A stretch of DNA of 44,420 nucleotides from Clostridia bacterium (GTDB taxonomy: Bacteria; Bacillota; Clostridia; Oscillospirales; CAG-272): positions 1 through 44,420 of the forward strand of contig JAFYBN010000052.1 in NCBI GenBank assembly GCA_017540175.1. Direction: 5' to 3'. The position numbers and the translations under genes are program-made. Position 1 is the stretch's first letter. Every line of letters begins with the position of its first letter. Below the pieces are notes generated by a model that was not told where the DNA came from, ran no database searches, and worked only from the letters and a program-made list of their open reading frames with translations. Positions 23,738 through 32,963 of this stretch are shown piece by piece.

Positions 23738-26443
23738 TCAGTTCTTCGGGATCAGCTCCGTCCAGTAGTGCTGGCCGTAGATGTCCGTGAAGCGGTAGGC
23801 GGCATTCGCGGCCCCCTTGTCGGCGAAGTAGACGTCGCTGAAGGTGAGCTGGCTGAGGTCGTACAGATAGGTATCGTACGTTTCGCCGCCGATGGATTCC
23901 GTCTGAGTGAGCTTGCCGTTCAGCACGATTGGATCGTAGTCGAGCACATAGGAATCATAGTAGGTGTAGCCGCCCTGGCTGGCCGCGTCCTCGACGTAGT
24001 AATCGGCGACGAATTCGATCGTCAGGGTCGAGGTGTCGTACGCAAACTGGCCGGATGCGCTCTTGGCTGTCACGGGATCCGCGTTCGCGTCCAGCGTCGT
24101 CGTGCCGGAGACAGCGTCCGCGCTGCCGGGCTCGGCGGGGCAGAGCATGCGCGCGCCGACGATCTTGCTGGTCTGGTTGCCCGACGCGTCCTCGGTCGTG
24201 ACGACGATCAGTTCGCCGAGCTGGCTGTCATCCTGATTGAAGCGGACGGGAATGCGTCCCGTTATGGTGAGGATCTTGCCGTCGTCCACGGAATCCTCAA
24301 AGAAGTAGGCGACGTTCTTTCCGTTCACGGCGGGCCAAGCCCAGCTGAATTCTCCGATGAGCTCACCCTGTTCGGTGAAGTCGAAGAGCGTGTCCAGACC
24401 GAGGTCGAAGTAGCCGTCGCCCTGCTTGTCCTTATAGAACACGCTCAGCTCGAGCTTCTGCGCGAGGCCCCAGTCGTGATCGCTCAGCGCGATCACCGGC
24501 GTTCCGGACGCGTTCTTCTTCCAGGTGAGGTCCGCTTCGAAGCGGTTCTCGGTCAGATAGGTGACGATCTTTTCGTTCTGCGGATCGTTCAGGGCGCGGC
24601 CGCCGAAGAGTCCGCTCAGAAGATCGGCGCTGATCCCGCCGCCTCCGCCGCCTCCGCCGAGCAGGCCGCCGAGGATCGAGGAGACCATGTCGGAGCCGCC
24701 CGAGGAGGACGAGGAGCTGATGCCGCCGAGCAGGGAGGTGAGCGGCGAAGCGGACGAGCTCGAGCCGAGCGCCACCTGCTGTCCCGCATGACCCATGCCC
24801 GCGAAGGCCTTGATGCACTCGGTGTATTCAGCGTCCATGCCGATGGCTTGATTGATCTTCGCGGCGTTCGAAACATTCGAGGATTTGTTGTAGGGGAAGT
24901 AGATCGAAAGACCGTAGCAGTTCGTCATGTTCGACGAGGTGCGGTTGTATTTGACCGCGGAACGGATGGCGGCCGCCAGCTCCTTCGATTCCTTGGTGCC
25001 GAGGTTCAGCGCGAGGTGGACAAGGTCGACCTGGTCGATCTTCGAGGAGAACTCGCGGGAGCGCGTTCTCGCGTCTGCCACCTTCTGATAGTTGTCGTTC
25101 TGAATGAGCTCGAGCGTGCTCTTCGAGAAGTCCTTCAGCTCCTGCGGGAGAGTCGCTTCCAGCTCCGCGAGGTCGACGACGGAAAGCGTGGTCTTCTGTC
25201 CGCCGCAGGTCCGCGCGCACTCGGTGACGAAATCGTCTACGATGTTCTTGCCGAGCTCGACGGTGGGCATCGAGGTGTTCGCCGAGAGTTTGGTCAGCCA
25301 GTTCGTGTAGTACCAGCCCACGCCCGGTTCGGTCTCCTCGGACGCGATGAGGTAATCCGCGTACTGGGAGATCATCAGGGCGGTTTCGGTCGTCGCCATC
25401 AGGCAGGCGTCAAAGCCGATGAAGTCGTACTTCAGGGGCTTGCCGTCGCTGCCCTTCACGTCATAGAGCGCCTTGTTGATGCCGGTGAGGTTCATGGAAC
25501 CGGACCGCGTATTTGTTTCGTCGTAGCCGTAGCCGCTGATCGATCCGCCGCCGTGGTCCCAGAATACCAGCATTCTGCGGCCCGTATCGAGATTGTTGGT
25601 ATTGCAGTAATCCATGACGTAATTGATGAACCCGGTGAGCGTCGCGGGATCCGTCATGGGCTTTTTGCCGTCGCTGGCAAGGAGCTGGGTGAGCCCGCCC
25701 TTTTCGACCCGGTAGATCTGGTTGGTCTGGCTCGAGATGATCGAATTCTTCCACTGCTTGCAGCCGCCGGTGTAGACGAAGATCCTGACGTCGTCCGAGA
25801 GGGTGGCCTTCGTCATTTCGACGAGGTCGTTCGTTGCCATGCCGTGCTTCGATTCAAGGTCGGTGCCGCACATATAGACCATCATGGTCACCGTGTCTTT
25901 GCCGTTTCCCTTGAGCTGCGTGTAGCGGCTTCTGGCGCCCGCCGCCACGTTCGTGTCGAGCTTCTGCGTGTTCTGTTCTTCCGTCCAGCCCTCGGAAGCC
26001 GCGCCAATGTTGCCCGAAAGGTTCGCCGATCCCGGAAGGAAGGACGAAATCGCGTCGGTCGCGGACAGCAGCGAGCCGGATGAGCCGCCGTCGGAGGAGC
26101 CGCCTCCGCCTCCGAACAGCCCGAGCTTGGGGCCGAGGAAAATGAGCAGGACCACGGCCGCGATGATGAGAAGAATGCTCTTCGAGCCGGCGCGGGTCAC
26201 CTGACCGCCGCCGCTCGAGCCCGTCTGTCCGATGGGGGTCGGCGTTCCCATGATGGGACGGTTTCCGGAGGAGGGGCGGTTTCCGGAAGAGGCGGGACGA
26301 TTCCCGGACGAGCCCGGACGGCCTTCATACCCGCCGGCATTTCCGACCGGACCGCTTCCGATCCCGTCGCCCTTCTTGCCGATTTCCTGACCCGTGCCGG
26401 TAATGTTCTGTTTCCGGCCTCTGGGCGTTTTTTTGTCTGCCAT
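23738..26443 (-). CDS. Membrane-tethered clostripain-family (C11) cysteine protease
   Basis: 901 aa. A cytoplasmic Gly/Pro/Asn/Arg-rich N-terminus with SSGNRP repeats (about 44-65) leads to one membrane helix (88-104), a Gly/Ser stretch, and a C11 catalytic domain (about 183-570) with His297 in VFWDHGGG and Cys347 in FIGFDACLMA. A Ser/Gly-rich segment (about 580-630, including a run of eight Gly) separates it from a beta-rich C-terminal part of about 270 residues. The type II topology places protease and C-terminus outside. C11 enzymes cleave after basic residues and mature by self-cleavage; Arg/Lys sites between domains are plausible. ATG 26443 has AAAGAGGAAA upstream. The C-terminal domain is not recognised. 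Confidence 0.87.
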   Translation of the reverse strand: MADKKTPRGRKQNITGTGQEIGKKGDGIGSGPVGNAGGYEGRPGSSGNRPASSGNRPSSGNRPIMGTPTPIGQTGSSGGGQVTRAGSKSILLIIAAVVLLIFLGPKLGLFGGGGGSSDGGSSGSLLSATDAISSFLPGSANLSGNIGAASEGWTEEQNTQKLDTNVAAGARSRYTQLKGNGKDTVTMMVYMCGTDLESKHGMATNDLVEMTKATLSDDVRIFVYTGGCKQWKNSIISSQTNQIYRVEKGGLTQLLASDGKKPMTDPATLTGFINYVMDYCNTNNLDTGRRMLVFWDHGGGSISGYGYDETNTRSGSMNLTGINKALYDVKGSDGKPLKYDFIGFDACLMATTETALMISQYADYLIASEETEPGVGWYYTNWLTKLSANTSMPTVELGKNIVDDFVTECARTCGGQKTTLSVVDLAELEATLPQELKDFSKSTLELIQNDNYQKVADARTRSREFSSKIDQVDLVHLALNLGTKESKELAAAIRSAVKYNRTSSNMTNCYGLSIYFPYNKSSNVSNAAKINQAIGMDAEYTECIKAFAGMGHAGQQVALGSSSSASPLTSLLGGISSSSSSGGSDMVSSILGGLLGGGGGGGGISADLLSGLFGGRALNDPQNEKIVTYLTENRFEADLTWKKNASGTPVIALSDHDWGLAQKLELSVFYKDKQGDGYFDLGLDTLFDFTEQGELIGEFSWAWPAVNGKNVAYFFEDSVDDGKILTITGRIPVRFNQDDSQLGELIVVTTEDASGNQTSKIVGARMLCPAEPGSADAVSGTTTLDANADPVTAKSASGQFAYDTSTLTIEFVADYYVEDAASQGGYTYYDSYVLDYDPIVLNGKLTQTESIGGETYDTYLYDLSQLTFSDVYFADKGAANAAYRFTDIYGQHYWTELIPKN

Positions 26444-26492
26444 AGCGTTTCCTCTTTGAGATAAAGATGTGAAAATGGAATTTCCTTCTTTT

Positions 26493-26521
26493 ATTATACG
26501 ACATTGCGGCGGAAAATGCAA
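26493..26521 (-). promoter_or_regulatory. Promoter of the clostripain-like gene
   Basis: Minus strand TTGCAT (26521-26516), 17-bp spacer, TATAAT (26498-26493). Confidence 0.75.
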
Positions 26522-26632
26522 CAGAACGCGAAAAAATTCAAATAATTTATGGCGGTTCTGTCCGCATTTTCCGGCGCCCGGATGATTTTGAAGGTTTTTT
26601 TGCGCGCGAACTCTTTTTTTGCGCGAAAGCCC

Positions 26633-26661
26633 TTGCAATTTTACGCTTTCTCTGCTATACT
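26633..26661 (+). promoter_or_regulatory. Promoter of the LtaS-like gene
   Basis: TTGCAA (26633-26638), 17-bp spacer, TATACT (26656-26661); divergent from the clostripain-like promoter with about 110 bases between the two -35 boxes. Confidence 0.75.
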
Positions 26662-26717
26662 AAAATAGATTGGGCCGCCTTGCCCGGCGGCAAAAACGTA
26701 TGGAAGGGGGGATCCGG

Positions 26718-28739
26718 ATGGAATTGCATGAAAGCGAACAGAAATACGCCGACTTTTTTGACCGCGCGCCCGTGCCGATCCTGATTCTCTTTGCCTGCGT
26801 TTTGAATCTTCTCATCGAATCCATGGCGCGGCAGAGAATTTTCGGCGGCTTTGTCTATCTCTTCGAAAAGCCGCTCCCGTTCCTGCTCGGCATGCTTCTG
26901 ATCCTGACGACTCTGAGCGTCTCCCTCCTTGTGCGCCGGAGAGTACCGGTCCTGCTTCTCATTTCGTCCGCGTGGCTCCTGCTCGGCATCATCAACGCGG
27001 TCGTGATCGGGATGCGCGCCGCGCCGCTGTCCGGGATCGATTTTGCCATCCTTCGCTCCTGTCTGCCCATCGTCAAGGTCTATCTCACTTGGTGGCAGGT
27101 CGTTCTGATCGCTGTCGGTTTGGTCGGACTCGTCTTCCTGCTTGTTCGGGTGTTCAAAAAGGCGAGACGGTACCGGGTGCACCTCGGACGGGAAGGGAGC
27201 GCGTTCCTCGCGACCGTGCTCTCGCTGATCACGGTCTATATGCTGAGCGTCCGGGTCGGCGCGGTTTCCGCGAAACTGCCCGAGCTGATGAACGCTTACG
27301 ACGAATACGGCTTTGTCTACTGCTTTTCGATGAGCGTGCTCGACCGCGGCGTCACCGAGCCGGAGCACTATTCCGAAAACGACGCGAACGCTTTGGCGAA
27401 TACGCTCCGAAAGAGCGGGGACGGCAGCGCTGCCGACAGGCCGGACATCGTCGTCGTGCAGCTCGAATCCTTCTTTGACGCGAAACGGCTCGACGGGATG
27501 GCGTATTCCGAAAACCCCGTCCCCGTTTTCGACGCCCTGATGGAGACCTATCCTTCCGGAAGACTGCGCGTTCCGCTCGTCGGGGCGGGAACGGCGAACA
27601 CGGAGTTCGAGGTCCTGACGGGCATCCCGCTCGAGATTTTCGGCGCGGGCGAATACCCCTATACGACGATTCTCCGGGAAGAAAGTTGTGAGTCGGCGGC
27701 GTCGATCTGCCGCTCGCTCGGGTACGGGACCCACGCGCTCCACAACAATTCCGGTTCGTTCTATTTCCGCCACGAGGTGTACGGGAATCTCGGCTTTTCG
27801 ACCTTTACCCCCCTCGAGTATATGAACGACGTTGAACTCAATTCGCTCGGCTGGGCGAAGGACAGCACGCTGACCTCCTTCATCGGAGACTGCCTCGACG
27901 CCGAAGACGGACCGGGCTTCGTGTTTGCCGTTTCGGTGCAGGGGCACGGGCTCTATCCCACGGACTACGAGCCTGGGGAAGACGATATCCTCGTGTACGG
28001 CGTCGAAGACGAGGATCAGCTTTCCCGCATGAGCTATTATGTGAACGAAATCCACGATATGGACGCCTTCCTCGCGGAGCTGACGGAGTTTCTCGAACGG
28101 CGCTCCGAGAGAACGGGACGGGAATGCGTGCTCGTGCTGTACGGCGATCATCTGCCTTCGCTTTCGCTCGATTACGACGAAGTGACGTTCACGGATGGCT
28201 CGGACGCGTTTGATTCCGAGTATGTGATCTGGAGCACCGCCGATCTCGGCCTCGAAAACGCGGACCTTGAAACCTGGCAGCTGATGCCCCGTCTGTTCTC
28301 CGCGCTCGGGCTGCGCGGCGCGGACGGCAGCGGTCTCGTCTACCGCTGCCACGAGAAATACGGCAATACCCGTTCCTTCTTAAGCTCGGTGAGCATGATC
28401 GGTTACGACATGCTCTACGGCGAGCGCTACGCGTGGGGCGGCAAAAATCCCATCGGCGAAGTCGATTTCCGCATGGGGCTGTGCAACATCGTCATCACCT
28501 CGGCGGAGGAAACGGAGGACGGCGTCGTGCTGCACGGAGAAAACTTCACGCCTTCTTCCTCGGTGAGAAAGAACCGGTGGTACACGAAGACCGAATTCGT
28601 GTCGCCCGGGGAGCTGCTTCTGCCCGGCGAGGATCTGAGCGAGGGAGACGTATTCACCGTGGTTCAGCGGTCCGAGGATTTTGTCACGCTCGGCTCGTGC
28701 GAACCCTTTACGGTGCGGGGCGATACCGCCGAATCCTGA
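26718..28739 (+). CDS. LtaS-like phosphoglycerol transferase (alkaline-phosphatase superfamily)
   Basis: 673 aa with about five membrane segments in the first 190 residues and an extracellular sulfatase-fold domain. The catalytic set of lipoteichoic acid synthases is present: metal-binding Glu in QLESFFD (E250), the nucleophile Thr in GTANTEFEVLTG (T292), and LYGDHLPS with D477 and H478. It would transfer glycerol phosphate from phosphatidylglycerol to a surface polymer or sugar. A C-terminal extension of about 100 residues follows the usual end of the domain. ATG 26718 is chosen because AAGGGGG lies about eight bases upstream; an in-frame TTG at 26670 sits too close to the -10. Whether the product is true LTA or another polymer decoration cannot be told. 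Confidence 0.88.
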   Translation: MELHESEQKYADFFDRAPVPILILFACVLNLLIESMARQRIFGGFVYLFEKPLPFLLGMLLILTTLSVSLLVRRRVPVLLLISSAWLLLGIINAVVIGMRAAPLSGIDFAILRSCLPIVKVYLTWWQVVLIAVGLVGLVFLLVRVFKKARRYRVHLGREGSAFLATVLSLITVYMLSVRVGAVSAKLPELMNAYDEYGFVYCFSMSVLDRGVTEPEHYSENDANALANTLRKSGDGSAADRPDIVVVQLESFFDAKRLDGMAYSENPVPVFDALMETYPSGRLRVPLVGAGTANTEFEVLTGIPLEIFGAGEYPYTTILREESCESAASICRSLGYGTHALHNNSGSFYFRHEVYGNLGFSTFTPLEYMNDVELNSLGWAKDSTLTSFIGDCLDAEDGPGFVFAVSVQGHGLYPTDYEPGEDDILVYGVEDEDQLSRMSYYVNEIHDMDAFLAELTEFLERRSERTGRECVLVLYGDHLPSLSLDYDEVTFTDGSDAFDSEYVIWSTADLGLENADLETWQLMPRLFSALGLRGADGSGLVYRCHEKYGNTRSFLSSVSMIGYDMLYGERYAWGGKNPIGEVDFRMGLCNIVITSAEETEDGVVLHGENFTPSSSVRKNRWYTKTEFVSPGELLLPGEDLSEGDVFTVVQRSEDFVTLGSCEPFTVRGDTAES

Positions 28740-28749
28740 GCACAAAACG

Positions 28750-28794
28750 GACTGCCGCGTCATCTCCTGCGGGATGGGACGCGGCGGTCTTTTT
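28750..28794 (+). terminator. Terminator of the LtaS-like gene
   Basis: GAC-GCCGCGTC arm (28750-28761) pairs with GACGCGGC-GTC (28778-28789), followed by TTTTT. Strong. Confidence 0.85.
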
Positions 28795-28844
28795 ATCTAC
28801 CGGCAACGCGGCGCAGGATCGCCGCGCGGAAACAGGAGGCATTT

Positions 28845-30089
28845 ATGAGCGAAATCAGCCGCGATATTTCGGTCGTCCGGGAACTGGCAAAGCGGTATAT
28901 GGAGATCGCCGTTTCGGACAGGCACGTCCGGATGAGGAAGCGTTTCCGGGACAGCAACGATCTGAAGATCGTCCGCCCGCCCCTCATCATGGAGGAGATC
29001 CCATGGCACGAAATGAACATGGACGGCGAGCTCGACTGCGTCTGCGAGGACGGGGGACTGCGCGGCATGGAATACGGCCTGCGCGTCGCCCTGTTCCGCG
29101 AGAAGCATTTTCGGTGCGACAACTACATCGAGCCCGTCTGGGTGATCGGGAAATCCTATTCGAACACGGGCAACGGGTTCGAGGTCGAGGAGGAAAGGCT
29201 CGCGGTCGACAAGAACAACGGCATTGTCTCCCACCGCTATCACGACGTGCTTGCGGACGAGAGCGCGCTCGAAAAATACCACGATCCCGTCATCACGGCA
29301 TATCCCGAGCGGGACGCCGAAAACAAGGCGCGCGTGGAGGAGATCCTCGGCGGCGTCATGCCGGTCGAGGTGAGAGGGCACGGCATCTATTACTCGCCGT
29401 GGGATCGGATCGCTACCCTCCGCGGCGTCGAGCCCATCCTCATCGACATGATGGAGCGTCCGGAGTTTCTGCATAAGATCATTGCGCTTTTCACCCGCGC
29501 CATGCGGCTCGAAATGGATCAGATGGACGCGCTCGGGCTGTACGACCCGCGGGCCATGGCGCTGCACTGCACGCCGAACGCGGTCACCCCGCCGCGTGAG
29601 CCGGACCCGACGCACTATACCAGCGCGGATATCTGGTTCCGCACGATGGCGCAGATGTTTTCGGCCGTCTCCCCCGACGCGCACGACGAATTCGACCTCC
29701 AGTATTCGATCCCTCTCGCCGAGCGGTGCGCGTACACCTATTACGGCTGCTGCGAGCCCCTGCACGACCGCATCGACAAGCTGAAGCAGTATAAGAACCT
29801 GCGCAAGATCGGCGCGACGCCGTGGGCGGACCTCGAGCGGATCGCGGAGCAGACGGCGGGGAAATATGTCGTCTCCCGCAAGCCCAACCCCGCGCACGCA
29901 GCTGGCGTCGCCGACCCCGAGGTGATCCGGAAGGAAATTGAGGATACCGTGAAGATCTGTCTGAAATACGGCTGTCCCTGCGACATCACGCTCAAGGACA
30001 TCAGCACCGTGAGCTACCGCCCCGAAAACCTCATCGTCTGGGCAAAAACCGCGTCCGAGGTGCTGGACCGGTACTACGGGGAGGCGTGA
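28845..30089 (+). CDS. Uroporphyrinogen decarboxylase-fold protein (URO-D superfamily)
   Basis: 414-aa cytoplasmic protein. The C-terminal half has the arrangement of a URO-D-like subfamily seen in anaerobes: YYGCCEPLHDRIDKLKQYKNLRKIGATPWAD, then YVVSRKPNPAHAAG, then CDITLKDISTV. The CCEP and LKDIST stretches suggest a methyltransferase or corrinoid-linked role rather than heme synthesis, but the substrate is unknown. SD GGAGG is six bases before the ATG. It lies alone between two strong terminators (28750-28794 and 30145-30190) and I see no good promoter in the 50 bases upstream, so its transcription start is unclear. Confidence 0.75.
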   Translation: MSEISRDISVVRELAKRYMEIAVSDRHVRMRKRFRDSNDLKIVRPPLIMEEIPWHEMNMDGELDCVCEDGGLRGMEYGLRVALFREKHFRCDNYIEPVWVIGKSYSNTGNGFEVEEERLAVDKNNGIVSHRYHDVLADESALEKYHDPVITAYPERDAENKARVEEILGGVMPVEVRGHGIYYSPWDRIATLRGVEPILIDMMERPEFLHKIIALFTRAMRLEMDQMDALGLYDPRAMALHCTPNAVTPPREPDPTHYTSADIWFRTMAQMFSAVSPDAHDEFDLQYSIPLAERCAYTYYGCCEPLHDRIDKLKQYKNLRKIGATPWADLERIAEQTAGKYVVSRKPNPAHAAGVADPEVIRKEIEDTVKICLKYGCPCDITLKDISTVSYRPENLIVWAKTASEVLDRYYGEA

Positions 30090-30144
30090 GGCGGCCGGAA
30101 AGCCTCCACCGCGGCACACCCTCCGCGATACGCGCGAAGGAAAC

Positions 30145-30190
30145 AGCCCCCGCTTTCGTCGGTTCAAACGAACCGGAGAGCGGGGGCTTT
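30145..30190 (+). terminator. Terminator after the URO-D-like gene
   Basis: AGCCCCCGCT arm (30145-30154) pairs with AGCGGGGGCT (30179-30188), with an inner GGTTC/GAACC stem and a TTT end. Confidence 0.8.
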
Positions 30191-30264
30191 CGGCATCATG
30201 CCGTTCTGTTCTGTTTTTTGATCGCTGTTTTCATTTGTCCTCCCGGTTTTTTTGTCCTTTCCCC

Positions 30265-30293
30265 TTGACAGAGAATACTATGCGTTGTATAAT
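30265..30293 (+). promoter_or_regulatory. Promoter of the padR-like operon
   Basis: TTGACA (30265-30270), 17-bp spacer, TATAAT (30288-30293): full consensus, suited to tight repression by the PadR product. Confidence 0.85.
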
Positions 30294-30315
30294 ATTGTGC
30301 GAAAGGCGGTATGGT

Positions 30316-30633
30316 ATGGATATTCAGATGAAACGCGGACTTCTCGAGGCGGCGGTCCTCTCCGCAATCCGCGACGCGGATTCATGGGGATATCGGATCA
30401 TCAAGGACATCAGACCCTATGTCGATATCTCGGAATCGACCCTGTATCCCATTCTCCGGCGGCTGGAAGCGTCGGGATGCCTCTCGGTGCGGACGGAAGC
30501 GTACAGCGGCCGCCTGCGCAAGTATTATCACATCCTGCCCGCGGGCAGACAGCGGCTCGACGCCTTCCGCGAAGACTGGGAGGAAGTGCTCGCGGTTTAT
30601 TCGTTCATCACAAGGGGGACAGAAAAACCATGA
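30316..30633 (+). CDS. PadR-family transcriptional regulator
   Basis: 105-aa winged-helix protein; KRGLLEAAVLSAIRDADSWGYRIIKDI (5-31) and STLYPILRRLEASGCLSV are the PadR recognition and wing region. PadR proteins usually repress their own operon and membrane-stress or efflux genes. ATG 30316 is chosen for family length (105-110 aa) with AAAGGCGG upstream; an in-frame start further back lies upstream of the -10. The stop overlaps the next start (ATGA, 30630-30633). Confidence 0.92.
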   Translation: MDIQMKRGLLEAAVLSAIRDADSWGYRIIKDIRPYVDISESTLYPILRRLEASGCLSVRTEAYSGRLRKYYHILPAGRQRLDAFREDWEEVLAVYSFITRGTEKP

Positions 30634-31481
30634 CCAAATCGGATTTTTTGAAGACGCTTCGGGACGGACTGCGTTCGCTGCCGGACGCCGACGCCGAGCG
30701 ATCCCTGACGTATTATATCGAGATGATCGACGACCGCATGGACGACGGCATGACGGAGGAAGAGGCGGTCGCCGCCGTGGGAGACCCCGCACAGCTCGCC
30801 CGGGAAATCCTCCGGGATTCCGGACTCTCGTCCGAGCCGTCCGGAGGGGCGGAAGAAAACCGGGATGTGATCTTTTGCCCGCGCTGTTCGAAAGCCGTGA
30901 CGGACGGGAGCCGGTTTTGCCCGCGGTGCGGGTATTCGTTCGAGCCGGAGCCCAACACGGTGACCGGAAACCTCCCCGAGCCCGAGGGCGGCGAGCCGAT
31001 CGAGCAGATCTCCCGCAGCGCGCTGGAAGCGGGGTATGATCTCAAATGGTATCATTTTCTGATCCGGTTCTTCATCTGGTTTCAGGCGGGGCTGAACGCC
31101 GTCGGTTTGATCATGATCCTTGCCGACGTGACGTCCGGTTCCTTCGGTTCGTTCTTCTCCCCGATGAACAGCGGCATGCGGAGCTGGGTGTATACGATCG
31201 TGATCACCACGGTTTTGTTCATCGTGTATCTCATTTTCACCCGACGGGCTCTCGCGCGCTGGAAGAGGTGTGCGCCGCGCCTCTATCTGATTTCTCTTTT
31301 CTTTCCTTTCGTGTCGCGTCTCGCCGCCGTGATCGTCTCCTCCGCCGCGTTTCATTGGTTCGGAACGTCCGGATTTGTCCCGCTCACAAGGGACGATCTG
31401 GGGGTGTTGGTCGGAGGCATCGTCCTTTTCATTCTGAATTTCATCTATTTCAGAAAGCGCGCGGGGCTCTTCACGGAATAG
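30630..31481 (+). CDS. DUF1700-type membrane protein with zinc ribbon
   Basis: 283 aa. Residues 1-65 form a DUF1700/HAAS-like helical domain (TKSDFLKTLRDGLRSLP...EEAVAAVGDPAQLAREIL) that commonly partners PadR. It is followed by a zinc ribbon (CPRCSKAV...FCPRCGYSF, about 90-112) and four membrane helices in the C-terminal half. Overlap of four bases with padR indicates coupling. The protein probably senses or regulates an envelope function together with PadR; no direct function is known. Confidence 0.85.
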   Translation: MTKSDFLKTLRDGLRSLPDADAERSLTYYIEMIDDRMDDGMTEEEAVAAVGDPAQLAREILRDSGLSSEPSGGAEENRDVIFCPRCSKAVTDGSRFCPRCGYSFEPEPNTVTGNLPEPEGGEPIEQISRSALEAGYDLKWYHFLIRFFIWFQAGLNAVGLIMILADVTSGSFGSFFSPMNSGMRSWVYTIVITTVLFIVYLIFTRRALARWKRCAPRLYLISLFFPFVSRLAAVIVSSAAFHWFGTSGFVPLTRDDLGVLVGGIVLFILNFIYFRKRAGLFTE

Positions 31482-31583
31482 AGCGGACGAAAAGTCCCAC
31501 GGATCGGCGTCGCGTCTTTCTTCGCGATCTCTCCCGGCATCCGGAGGTGACGGGTAAACCGGCCGGCAGAATTCCTGTATTCG

Positions 31584-31628
31584 AAAAACGTCCCCTTCAC
31601 GGCTTAAAACCGCGAGGGGACGTTTTTA
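31584..31628. terminator. Bidirectional terminator
   Basis: AAAAACGTCCCC (31584-31595) pairs with GGGGACGTTTTT (31616-31627), with an inner CGG/CCG stem. A-run and T-run flank it, and it lies between convergent genes, so it can serve both. Confidence 0.85.
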
Positions 31629-31700
31629 TCAATACTCAGATCTGTTCTTTCCCGCCTTGGCTCCCGCCGGTCCGGAGAAGGGGGAGGGCGGTGGGTGCGC

Positions 31701-32963
31701 TTATTTCACCATCGACTGCACGATCTCCCAGAGGTCCGCGACCTCGCCGGACTCGAGCCAGACCGTCGCCATCAGGGCGGGACCGTCGACGCTCCAATCG
31801 GAGAAGAGATTGACCCAGTTCTTGTCCGCCAAGGCTTCGGTGAGCTTTTCCTCTGTGACCTCCCGCGGGCGTCCGAGGCAGGCGGCCCACGCGTCCCCGT
31901 CCGCGCCGGTGCTGAGCGACCAGCGGACGACGGTATCGCTCCGCGTGTAGACGCCCTCGAACCAGACGGGGATCAGTTCGCCGCCGATGCCGTACTGCCC
32001 GAGATTCACAAGCTCCGTCAGCGCTTCATATCCGAGAGCGGCGAAATCCGGAATGGCGTCGGAGAACGCGTCGGGATGCTCCGCACGGGTCGAGCGGATC
32101 ATCGTCCCCTCCGGCGGCTCTTCGAAGAGCGTGAGATCGAGCGGATGCGCCCAGAACCACTCGAAGAGCGCGACGACGTCCTCGTAGCTGTCGTTCCAGC
32201 TGCCGAAGACCTCGAACCAACCCACGTCCGTTTTCCACGTCATGGTTTTCTGCTCGTTTTCCCGACCTTCGGCGTAAATCAGCACGCCGTCCCGCTGTGT
32301 CACCGTGACGTAGGGGGGGATGACATTTCCGTTTTCATCCGTCGGCGTATAGACAATACAGGAGAGCTCGTGCAGTTCCTTCGGCGAGGCGGTGAATTTC
32401 AGGTCGCTGTAATAGTCGACCGTGCGGTCGTCGCTTTTGCCCCGCCGCATCCAATAGAAAGTAACCTTGTAGAGGCTTGCGTCTCCGTTGTACGCCGCCG
32501 AGAAGGAATGCTCCGTGTGCTCCGGCATTTTCGGCACAACGCCGTCCTCCTCGAAGGTTTCCCGTTCTTCCCCGAGCGAACACATGACGGCGGAGGGTCC
32601 CATGACCAGATCGGCTGCAATCATTTCCGACGCGCCGGATCCCTTTTTTCCGCTGTTCCTGAAATAATCTTTCGCCGTCATCGTATCGGTCCACGCCTGC
32701 GCGTCGATTTCAGCCGTTTTACCGGTACCGGTTCCAGTTTCCGCGTTTGTTCCTGTCCCGTCGCCCAGGGATTCGACACCCGGTCTGGCGAGAATGCGCG
32801 GGATCGTGAAGACCCCCGCGGCAATCAGGCAGAGGCAGGCGGCAAGCGCGCTCCATTTCAGCCAGGGCTTCTTTTTTGCGCGCGCGGCGGGCGCCGCGTC
32901 CGCGTCCTCGATGAAGGCGTCCCGGACCTCGCCGAGCGCCTCAAGCAGTTTTTCCGATCTCAT
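31701..32963 (-). CDS. Membrane anti-sigma-like protein, unknown extracellular domain
   Basis: 420 aa. A short cytoplasmic N-terminus (LLEALGEVRDAFIEDA) is followed by one membrane helix (about 36-55), a Gly/Thr linker and a large extracellular part of about 330 residues that I do not recognise. The N-terminal arrangement is widespread in Clostridia beside ECF sigma factors, so it is probably the cognate anti-sigma factor or a co-regulated envelope protein. It lacks the HxxxCxxC zinc motif of ZAS anti-sigmas. The start overlaps the sigma stop by four bases (ATGA). Confidence 0.75.
   Translation of the reverse strand: MRSEKLLEALGEVRDAFIEDADAAPAARAKKKPWLKWSALAACLCLIAAGVFTIPRILARPGVESLGDGTGTNAETGTGTGKTAEIDAQAWTDTMTAKDYFRNSGKKGSGASEMIAADLVMGPSAVMCSLGEERETFEEDGVVPKMPEHTEHSFSAAYNGDASLYKVTFYWMRRGKSDDRTVDYYSDLKFTASPKELHELSCIVYTPTDENGNVIPPYVTVTQRDGVLIYAEGRENEQKTMTWKTDVGWFEVFGSWNDSYEDVVALFEWFWAHPLDLTLFEEPPEGTMIRSTRAEHPDAFSDAIPDFAALGYEALTELVNLGQYGIGGELIPVWFEGVYTRSDTVVRWSLSTGADGDAWAACLGRPREVTEEKLTEALADKNWVNLFSDWSVDGPALMATVWLESGEVADLWEIVQSMVK

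Noticed and set aside
23768-26083. Long plus-strand reading frame opposite the clostripain-like gene
   Set aside because: Antisense shadow; the minus-strand protein has intact C11 catalytic motifs.
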